Part shown: positions 1-5,173 of the stretch, piece by piece
How positions within the stretch are numbered: the first letter of the stretch is position 1
Layout of the letters: every line of letters begins with the position of its first letter
DNA from: an uncultured Verrucomicrobiota bacterium
GTDB lineage: Bacteria > Verrucomicrobiota > Kiritimatiellia > RFP12 > UBA1067
Length of the DNA: 5,478 bases
Direction: 5' to 3'
Assembly: GCA_946631535.1 (NCBI GenBank)
Contig: CAMPAF010000207.1
Location: 1 to 5,478, forward strand
The notes under the pieces: model-generated
The model's database searches: none
Told to the model about the DNA's origin: nothing
What the model saw: only the letters and a program-made list of their open reading frames with translations
Program-made: the position numbers and the translations under genes

Positions 1-329
1 GTGGCGGAGTCGAGGTGCTGCGTCATGATGCGCGTGCGGCGCCCGAGGACGGCCCAGGCGAGGAGCGAGCCGATGAGCGCGTTTCCGATGCCGGCCCAGG
101 TGGCCGAGATGCCGTAGCGCCAGCCGAACTGGCCGGCGTAGCCCACGAACACGACGGCGGAGAAGTAGGAGGTGCCGTAGGCGAAAGCAGTCAGCCACGG
201 ACCTACGGTGCGTCCTCCGAGGACGAAGCCGTTGACGTCCGTGGCTTTCTTGCGGCACATCCAGCCGATGGCGATCAGCAGGGCGAAATAGGCGGCGAGC
301 AGAATGGTGTTGACTAATATCTGGTTCAT
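1..329 (-). CDS. Sodium:solute symporter (SSS family), N-terminal part, cut by the window edge
   Basis: Reading leftward from an ATG at 329-327 gives 109 complete codons with no stop, so the 3' part lies outside the window. The protein starts MNQILVNTILLAAYFALLIA and shows three hydrophobic stretches: about residues 6-23, 44-66 and 73-95. The block GGRTVGPWLTAFAYGTSYFS (38-57), then VGYAGQFGWRYG, is typical of SSS transporters, which use a sodium gradient to import sugars, sialic acid, amino acids or other small solutes across the inner membrane. By my alignment with proline transporter PutP, the sodium-binding Asp55 position is Tyr55 here, while Ser57 is kept. An AAAAGGA ribosome-binding site (347-341) lies 11 bases before the ATG and supports this start. 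The substrate cannot be told from this part. Confidence 0.9.
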   Translation of the reverse strand, partial: MNQILVNTILLAAYFALLIAIGWMCRKKATDVNGFVLGGRTVGPWLTAFAYGTSYFSAVVFVGYAGQFGWRYGISATWAGIGNALIGSLLAWAVLGRRTRIMTQHLDSA

Positions 330-363
330 TTGTACGCGTGTCCTTTTAAAAAGAAACGCGCGT

Positions 364-372
364 AGTATATCA
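364..372 (-). promoter_or_regulatory. Extended -10 promoter for the symporter gene
   Basis: Read on the minus strand, 372 to 364 is TGATATACT: a TG dinucleotide, one base, then TATACT, which is an extended -10 element one base off consensus. No good -35 is seen 17 bp upstream (TGGCGA). Transcription would start near 357, giving a leader of about 28 bases with the AAAAGGA site at 347-341. The perfect 8-bp palindrome ACGCGCGT (356-363) lies directly downstream, over the expected start. The same nine bases precede the rightward operon at 882-890. Confidence 0.6.
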
Positions 373-400
373 AAAACACCGCCGTTTCGCCATGCGGATA

Positions 401-751
401 TCACCAGTATCGGCGATATGCGCGCGGGTAGGCGACTGGGGCCGGATAGACCACCGGCGGGGGCGCGACGACCACTGGGGCGGGCGCGACGACTGGAGCG
501 GGGACGACCACGGGGGCGGGTACGGGGGTCGGATAGACCGTCGGAGCCGTGTAGACCGCTGGGGCCGGGGCTATGATGTCATGCGCAAGTCCCACCGTGG
601 CGGCCGTCAGGCCGACGATGCCTGCCGCTAGGCCGAGACCATGGTGGTGGTGATGGTGATGATGTCCCCACCCGCCGCGGGGGCCGCGTGCGAAAACGCA
701 CGTGGCTGCAGTCATCGCAAGGGCCATAACTAAGATTTTCTTCGTGTTCAT
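401..751 (-). CDS. Small secreted His-rich, Pro/Val-repeat protein
   Basis: This codes for 116 residues. I start it at the ATG at 751-749 (MNTKKILVMALAMTAATCVF) because this makes a normal Sec signal peptide (Lys-Lys, hydrophobic core, VFA cleavage site near residue 21) and a GAGG ribosome-binding site lies six bases upstream. An upstream in-frame ATG at 787 would bury the signal behind 12 polar residues. The mature protein has a short Gly/Arg/Trp segment, eight consecutive histidines (30-37), a Gly/Ala-rich hydrophobic stretch (38-57), a Pro/Ala/Val low-complexity region of PAPVVV-like units (61-109), and an Arg/Tyr/Trp end. The His run could bind nickel, zinc or copper. The Pro-Val tail resembles cell-envelope proteins that span or pack against the wall. 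I recognise no named family. The gene lies upstream of the symporter on the same strand, 71 bp away, but the symporter seems to have its own promoter. Confidence 0.8.
   Translation of the reverse strand: MNTKKILVMALAMTAATCVFARGPRGGWGHHHHHHHHGLGLAAGIVGLTAATVGLAHDIIAPAPAVYTAPTVYPTPVPAPVVVPAPVVAPAPVVVAPPPVVYPAPVAYPRAYRRYW
425..571 (-). repeat. Pro/Ala/Val low-complexity coding repeat
   Basis: This stretch encodes residues 61-109 of the small secreted protein as irregular units built on P-A-P-V-V-V and P-A-P-V-V-A, with Tyr-Pro steps near both ends. At the DNA level it is a degenerate GGGGCGGG/GGGACGAC-rich tract on the plus strand, prone to slippage, so unit number may vary between strains. Confidence 0.6.
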
Positions 752-853
752 GATTTGCCTCGTCTTTCTGTTTGCTGTGGGCACCATCGCCCGACATGAA
801 AGCTAGGAATCTCGCCCTAGGCCATCTGACACGCATTTGAAATTTTTTTCTCG

Positions 854-881
854 TTCCCCGTTCCCCATTCCCCGTTTCCCA
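854..881. repeat. Four tandem 7-bp TTCCCCR-type repeats (G-quadruplex-capable on the minus strand)
   Basis: The plus strand reads TTCCCCG, TTCCCCA, TTCCCCG, TTTCCCA in four back-to-back heptads. They follow a seven-T run (843-849) and end one base before the TG of the extended -10. On the minus strand this is four G-runs of three or four separated by 3-4 bases, which fits the usual G3+N1-7 quadruplex pattern. The plus strand fits an i-motif. The array covers the region where a -35 box would lie, so it may be a regulator or structure site acting on the operon promoter, or a dispersed genomic repeat that landed there. Confidence 0.7.
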
Positions 882-890
882 TGATATACT
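882..890 (+). promoter_or_regulatory. Extended -10 promoter of the rightward operon
   Basis: TGATATACT is a TG-N-TATACT extended -10 element. The position 17 bp upstream is TCCCCA, inside the heptad repeats, so there is no -35 match and the TG extension probably compensates. The expected start is near 897, giving a leader of about 44 bases before the ATG at 941. It would drive the four genes from 941 rightward, as no later gap is longer than 38 bp or shows another promoter. Confidence 0.6.
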
Positions 891-910
891 TGTCGCGTGC
901 GTGCGCGACA
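891..910. promoter_or_regulatory. Candidate operator: 7-6-7 perfect inverted repeat over the transcription start
   Basis: TGTCGCG (891-897) and CGCGACA (904-910) are exact reverse complements separated by six bases. The repeat begins directly after the -10 hexamer and covers the predicted start near 897, the classic place for a repressor to block RNA polymerase. A third, near-identical half-site, TGTCGGG, follows at 914-920. The binding protein is not in the window. Confidence 0.5.
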
Positions 911-923
911 TGGTGTCGGGCGC
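903..923 (+). other. Leader hairpin just upstream of the ribosome-binding site
   Basis: In the mRNA, CGACA (906-910) pairs with TGTCG (914-918) around a three-base TGG loop. After a GG bulge, GCG (903-905) can pair with CGC (921-923). The hairpin uses the right arm of the inverted repeat at 891-910 and ends three bases before the AAGGA site (926-930) of the next gene, leaving that site free. It may be only a by-product of the operator half-sites, or it may stabilise the leader. Confidence 0.4.
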
Positions 924-940
924 GCAAGGAAAATAAGCAC

Positions 941-1879
941 ATGTCGAACGTAAACTTTTCGAGGCGCGGGTTCATGGCGGCAGGTGGCGGCCTGTTGGCG
1001 GCGGGATGTCTTGGCACCGATGCGCAGAAGTCCGCGCAGCGCTGTTCGCGCGGACGGTTCGCGCTCAACCCCGCGACGATACGCGGGTACAAGCTGGAGC
1101 TGAAGGACCAGGTCAGGTGGGCGATCGCCGCAGGCTACGACGGCATCGAGCCGTGGCTCGCCGACGTGCAGAAGGCGAAGGACCGCGGCGAGCTGGGCGA
1201 CATCAGGAAGATGTGCGCCGACGGCAACCTGAAGATCGTGGACGGCATCGGCTTCGCTCACTGGTCGTTGCCGGACGACGCGGCGCGCGCGAAGGGCATG
1301 GAGGAGATGAAGCGCGACATGGCGCTCATGGCCGAGCTGGACTGCCCATACATCGCGGCGCCGCCGTTCGGGCTGCAGAAGCCCGGAAGCCCGCACGTGC
1401 CGATCGCCGATTTCATACCAAGATACCGCGCCGTGCTGGAGCTCGGCGACAAGATGGGAGTGACGCCGGTCCTCGAGTTCTGGGGACACTCCGCGAACCT
1501 GAGCCGCCTGAACGAGGCGCTGTTCGTGGCGTCCGCGAGCGGCCACCCCAAGGCTGCGGTGCTGGCCGACGTGTACCACATGTATCGTGGCGGAAGCGAA
1601 TACGAGGGGCTGCGCTTCCTCTCGCCGTCCACGCTTCCCATCCTGCACATGAACGACTTCCCGGCGCAGCCCGCGCGGGAGAAGATGACGGACGCTGACC
1701 GCGTGTGGCCGGGCGACGGCTGTGCGGACTGGAAGCAGATATTCGGCATCCTGCGTGCCGGCAACCTCGATCCGTGGCTGTCGCTGGAGCTCTTCAATCC
1801 TGCATACTGGAAAACGACGCCGCTGGAAACGCTGAAGACGGGCCTGGCAAAGATGAAACAGGTGGCAAACTCGATCTAA
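941..1879 (+). CDS. Tat-exported sugar phosphate isomerase/epimerase-like TIM-barrel protein
   Basis: This codes for 312 residues and starts at the ATG at 941, ten bases after AAGGA (926-930). An in-frame ATG at 881 overlaps the promoter and hides the export signal, so I reject it. The N-terminus has a twin-arginine motif, S-R-R-G-F-M (7-12), a Gly/Ala-rich core and LAAGC ending at Cys23, a plausible lipobox. The protein is probably exported folded and perhaps lipid-anchored. The rest looks like the xylose-isomerase-like (AP endonuclease 2) barrel. Its likely metal/catalytic residues are Glu179 (PVLEFWG), Asp210 and His213 (ADVYHMYRG), His236 (ILHMNDF) and Glu283 (SLELFN), with Glu70 (GIEPW) on an early strand. 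Family members isomerise, epimerise or dehydrate sugars and cyclitols, but the substrate cannot be assigned here. It is the first gene of the operon, and the next begins 19 bp later. Confidence 0.87.
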   Translation: MSNVNFSRRGFMAAGGGLLAAGCLGTDAQKSAQRCSRGRFALNPATIRGYKLELKDQVRWAIAAGYDGIEPWLADVQKAKDRGELGDIRKMCADGNLKIVDGIGFAHWSLPDDAARAKGMEEMKRDMALMAELDCPYIAAPPFGLQKPGSPHVPIADFIPRYRAVLELGDKMGVTPVLEFWGHSANLSRLNEALFVASASGHPKAAVLADVYHMYRGGSEYEGLRFLSPSTLPILHMNDFPAQPAREKMTDADRVWPGDGCADWKQIFGILRAGNLDPWLSLELFNPAYWKTTPLETLKTGLAKMKQVANSI

Positions 1880-1898
1880 CGACAGAAAGGAACAGACT

Positions 1899-4013
1899 AT
1901 GGAACAGACGATGCACAAATGGCAATTCTTCAAGTCGGCACGCTGCGTGCAGGCGAAGGTGGAGACGGGCGACGACCTGCTCGCGCTCAAGGAACTGGAC
2001 AAGAAGCTGTGGACGGTGCTGGCCGCGCCGACCACGGGCGTTCGCTTCGACGCGGCGACGCTGAAGTTGCTCGATGCCGACGGCGACGGGCGCGTGCGCG
2101 TGCCAGAGGTGCTGGCGGCGGTGGACTGGATGGCGGCGCGTTTCAAGAAGCTCGACTTCCTCTTCGCCGGCAACGCGGAGATCCCACTTGGCGAGCTGAA
2201 GGACGACACGCCCGAGGGCCAGGCGCTCCTCAAGTCCTTCAAGAACCTGCTCGCTCGCGCCGGCAAGTCTGATGCGGCCACGCTAGCGCTGGCGGACGTG
2301 ATGGGCATGACTGACGTCTTCAACGCCCAGCCGTTCAACGGCGACGGCGTGGTCACCGCCAAGTCCACGGCCGATGCCGCCTTGGCGGACACGATTTCGG
2401 CAATCGCCGCGGCAGAGGGGACTGTTCCGGACCGCAGCGGCGAGGCTGGCATCGACCAGGGGAAGGCCGATGCCTTCTTTGCCGATGTCGCCGCGCGTCT
2501 CGCGTGGAAGTCGTCCGCGGCCGACGCCGCGGTGCTTGGCGACAAGACTGCCGATGCCTATGCCGCGTTCAAGGCCGTTGAAGGGAAGATCGACGAGTTC
2601 TTCACCCCGCCGGAGGACCTGCCGCTCGTGACGGACGCACCGGATCCCGTGCTGCCGCTGACGGTTGGCGTGCATCCGTTCTGGCGCGGCAAGTTCCGCG
2701 CGTTCGCGGAGGTGGTGGTCGCGCCCTCTACGGAGATCACTCGCGAAGAGTGGGATGCCGTCAAGGCGAAGTTCGCTCCCTACGAGGCTTGGCTCGCCGC
2801 CGAGGCGGGCAAGCCAGTGGCGGGGATTGCCGACGATGCGCTTGCGGCGTTTGCGAAAGATGGCGCCGCGCAGGCTCAGGTGAACGACCTGATCGCCAAG
2901 GACCTGGCGCTCGCGGACGAGTATGGGCGGCTTGTGGACTGCGAGCGCGCCGTGCGCTATGCGGCCAACCTCGTGCGCTGGCTGCACAACTACGTCAACC
3001 AGGCAAACCTCTACGATCCCAAGCGCGACGGCGTGTTCCGCACCGGCGACCTGTACATAGACGGGCGCGTGTGCCGCCTCTGCTTCGAGGTCGTCAACGA
3101 GGGCGCTCACGCCGCGCTCGCAGAGCGCAGCAAGTGCTGCCTGCTCTACGCGAAGCTGACGCGGCCCGCGACTGGCGAGGCGCGCGAGGTGTGCGCGGTC
3201 GTCACGGCGGGACCGACGGCCGGCCTCTATGCCGGACGGAATGGACTCTTCATCGACTGCGACGGCAAGGACTGGGAAGCCGTCGTGGCGAAGGTGGTTG
3301 AGGCGCAGGTGTCGATCAAGGAGGCGTTCTGGGCCCCGTGGGCGAAGATAGGGAACACAATCTCCGAGCAGTGCAAGAAGTTCCTCTCCTCCAAGCAGGA
3401 CGCCGCAGTGGCGCAGGTCGGCGAGGGGGCTACCGCCGCCGCGTCCGCACCGAAGGCGGCCGAGGCGCCTAGCGGCGCTGCGCTCGCGTCTAGCGTGGCC
3501 GCGCTTGGCGTGGGCATCGGCATGGCGGGCGCCGCGGTCGGCGGCCTGATCGGCCTCGTGGCCGGCCTGCCTATCTGGAAGGTGCTGGTTGGCGTGGCGG
3601 CAGTGATCCTGATCGTGTCGCTGCCGAGCGTGATCCTTGCGTGGTTCAAGCTTCGCGCGCGCGACCTGGGCGCGATCCTCAATGCCGGCGGCTGGGCGGT
3701 GAACCGTCCGCTCACCTTCTCGATGGGATTGGCGCGCACGTTCACGCGTCCCGCCAAGATGCCGATGGGGGCGGCGGTGGCGCGCGATCCGTACGCGTCG
3801 CACGGCTGGCTGAAGGTGCTGCTCGTATTGATGCTGCTGGCTGGAATCGCAGCGGGCGTCTGCTGGAAGCTCGGCGTTTGTCCGTTCAGCTGCTGTAAGA
3901 AGCAGACGGCTCCCGCCGCATGCACGGAGCAGGCGTGCGATAGCAAGACGGCTACAGCTGCCAGCGCGGAACAGGCAGGCGAGGCTAAACCGGCCGAGAA
4001 GCCTGCAAAGTAA
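1899..4013 (+). CDS. Large EF-hand membrane protein with Cys-rich C-terminal tail, unknown function
   Basis: This codes for 704 residues, with AAAGGA (1886-1891) seven bases before the ATG. The N-terminal part has no signal peptide. It carries one clear EF-hand loop, DADGDGRVRVPE (59-70, with Asp59, Asp61, Asp63 and Glu70), and a degenerate FNGDGVVT loop near 146-153. A middle region has CRLC (392-395) and Cys413-Cys414, a possible metal site. Three membrane segments are likely: about 530-556 (very Gly/Ala-rich), 560-583 and 637-657. The Arg/Lys-rich loop between the last two should be cytoplasmic, which puts the large domain inside and the tail outside. That tail has C655, C661, C665, C666, C675 and C680, then Ala/Lys/Glu-rich sequence. 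The motif LGAILNAGGWAVN (590-602) follows the second segment. I recall similar uncharacterised proteins in Planctomycetes-Verrucomicrobia genomes but know no function. Calcium-dependent membrane signalling or scaffolding is a guess. Confidence 0.85.
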   Translation: MEQTMHKWQFFKSARCVQAKVETGDDLLALKELDKKLWTVLAAPTTGVRFDAATLKLLDADGDGRVRVPEVLAAVDWMAARFKKLDFLFAGNAEIPLGELKDDTPEGQALLKSFKNLLARAGKSDAATLALADVMGMTDVFNAQPFNGDGVVTAKSTADAALADTISAIAAAEGTVPDRSGEAGIDQGKADAFFADVAARLAWKSSAADAAVLGDKTADAYAAFKAVEGKIDEFFTPPEDLPLVTDAPDPVLPLTVGVHPFWRGKFRAFAEVVVAPSTEITREEWDAVKAKFAPYEAWLAAEAGKPVAGIADDALAAFAKDGAAQAQVNDLIAKDLALADEYGRLVDCERAVRYAANLVRWLHNYVNQANLYDPKRDGVFRTGDLYIDGRVCRLCFEVVNEGAHAALAERSKCCLLYAKLTRPATGEAREVCAVVTAGPTAGLYAGRNGLFIDCDGKDWEAVVAKVVEAQVSIKEAFWAPWAKIGNTISEQCKKFLSSKQDAAVAQVGEGATAAASAPKAAEAPSGAALASSVAALGVGIGMAGAAVGGLIGLVAGLPIWKVLVGVAAVILIVSLPSVILAWFKLRARDLGAILNAGGWAVNRPLTFSMGLARTFTRPAKMPMGAAVARDPYASHGWLKVLLVLMLLAGIAAGVCWKLGVCPFSCCKKQTAPAACTEQACDSKTATAASAEQAGEAKPAEKPAK

Positions 4014-4028
4014 CACTGGCATCAAGCA

Positions 4029-5135
4029 ATGAACAGACGCGATTTCATCGTTGGAGGTGCGGCGCTGGCGGTCGCGCAAGGCCCGTTCGCCGGTTTTGCG
4101 GCCGTCGGCCCTGTCGCTCCTGCCGCCGGGCACCATCATGCGCCTGGCCTGGCGGGGCATGCAAGTCCGCCGCCTCCGAAAAAGCCGCTGCGCATCAGGC
4201 CTGCGGAGGCCGCGCACGTAAAGTTCGTGAGGTACCGCGACCCTAGCGGCTACTTCTTCGTCAACGTCCCGGCCGGCTGGAGGGTTAGGACCGGCCTCAA
4301 GCCGGACGGCAAGATCGACCTCATCAGCTACGCAATAACGGTGTTCGACCCGAAACGTCCGGAGCGGGAGGTGTACTTCTGCCTCAACAACGCCATCGGC
4401 CTCAGGTCGCTGGAGGCGCGCAACTGGCAGATCCGGGCCTATGGCCCGAACAGCCTGTTCGCGAAGATGCCGATTGTCGGCGAGCTGTCCACGGAGGCGT
4501 TCTTTGCCGCCATGGGGCCGCTGTGTGGTTACCGCCAGTTCACGGTGCTGGAGCGCCTCGGGAAGAGCGCGCTGGGCGGGAACGTGGTCGTGGCGGAGAG
4601 CACGTTCGCCGCCTCGGGGCGACGGATGCAGGGACTGTACCACGCTGTCGTGAAGCCTATGCCCCAGATAGTGCAGAGGAACATGTTCAACCCGGCGGCA
4701 GGGTCGCTGGACGTGGGCGTGGTCACCGAATATTCCATCATATCGGAAACCGCGCCGAAGGAGGAGTTCGTGGACTGGCTGCCGGTCCTCGACCGCATCT
4801 TCGCGTCTATAGCCTTCACGGACGTTTTCCATAGGCAGCGGCAGGCAGCATGGGCGCAGGTGATGGGGACTTCCCGGTACATCATGCAGACGGCCGACTC
4901 GATCCGCGGCATGATCATGGACTCCTACAACCGGCGGAACGCCACCTACGACGTGCTGTCGCAGAAACGCAGCGACGCCACGCTCGGATACGAGCGTGTG
5001 CAGGACACCGAGACCGGCGAGTACTACCGCGCCGAGACCGGCTTCACCGACTGGTATCACGGCACGCGCTACCGTCCTGCCACCGAAAAGGCGGCATACC
5101 TGAGTCCCGTGAGCGGCTACATCAACTGGAAGTAG
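4029..5135 (+). CDS. Tat-exported protein of unknown function with a conserved-looking Tyr-rich C-terminus
   Basis: This codes for 368 residues. It starts MNRRDFIVGGAALAVAQG, a twin-arginine signal, with cleavage likely near Gly-Phe-Ala (22-24). A His/Pro linker follows (GHHHAPGLAGH, then PPPPKKP, 34-53). The main domain starts about residue 64 with VKFVRYRDPSGYFFVNVPAGW, which resembles the opening of extracytoplasmic lipid- or cofactor-binding folds of the PsbP/DUF1795 sort (a weak resemblance). It ends near FVDWLPVLDRIFASIAFTDV (247-266), the usual closing helix and strand of such domains. The C-terminal part (about 268-368) is rich in polar and Tyr residues, with SYNRRNATYDVLSQKRSD and GYERVQDTETGEYYRAETGF. 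It is 15 bp behind the EF-hand gene with no clear ribosome-binding site, so it may depend on translational coupling. I do not recognise a characterised family. Confidence 0.8.
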   Translation: MNRRDFIVGGAALAVAQGPFAGFAAVGPVAPAAGHHHAPGLAGHASPPPPKKPLRIRPAEAAHVKFVRYRDPSGYFFVNVPAGWRVRTGLKPDGKIDLISYAITVFDPKRPEREVYFCLNNAIGLRSLEARNWQIRAYGPNSLFAKMPIVGELSTEAFFAAMGPLCGYRQFTVLERLGKSALGGNVVVAESTFAASGRRMQGLYHAVVKPMPQIVQRNMFNPAAGSLDVGVVTEYSIISETAPKEEFVDWLPVLDRIFASIAFTDVFHRQRQAAWAQVMGTSRYIMQTADSIRGMIMDSYNRRNATYDVLSQKRSDATLGYERVQDTETGEYYRAETGFTDWYHGTRYRPATEKAAYLSPVSGYINWK

Positions 5136-5164
5136 CAGCGAAGAGCGTCCTAACAACTTGCAGT

Positions 5165-5170
5165 GAAGGA
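5165..5170 (+). promoter_or_regulatory. Ribosome-binding site deciding the GTG start of the KamA-like gene
   Basis: GAAGGA matches the 16S tail well, but only three bases separate it from the GTG at 5174, shorter than usual. No ATG, GTG or TTG lies in frame between the previous gene's stop and 5174. The next in-frame GTG (5201) has no good site. GTG at 5174 is therefore the best start, with some doubt. Confidence 0.5.
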
Positions 5171-5173
5171 TTT

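Noticed and set aside
372..397. Possible terminator after the His-rich gene (minus strand: CCGC ... GCGG then TGTTTTT)
   Set aside because: The stem is only four pairs around an 11-base loop, and the T-run merges into the symporter promoter. It is too weak to annotate.
802..819. CTAGG ... CCTAG inverted repeat between the divergent units
   Set aside because: The arms are five bases with an eight-base loop, there is no T-run, and no -10 for the minus-strand gene can be tied to it. It could be chance.
881..940. Upstream in-frame ATG adding 20 residues to the isomerase-like protein
   Set aside because: The ATG overlaps the extended -10 element and lacks a ribosome-binding site, and the extension would bury the Tat signal.
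803..2545. 580-codon open frame on the minus strand
   Set aside because: It is antisense to the isomerase-like gene and the start of the EF-hand gene. Its Ser/Ala- then Arg/His-rich translation has no domain, and it runs through the promoter and heptad array.
2750..3301. 183-codon plus-strand open frame inside the EF-hand gene
   Set aside because: It is a frame-shifted shadow with an Arg/Gly-rich translation, no domain and no ribosome-binding site.
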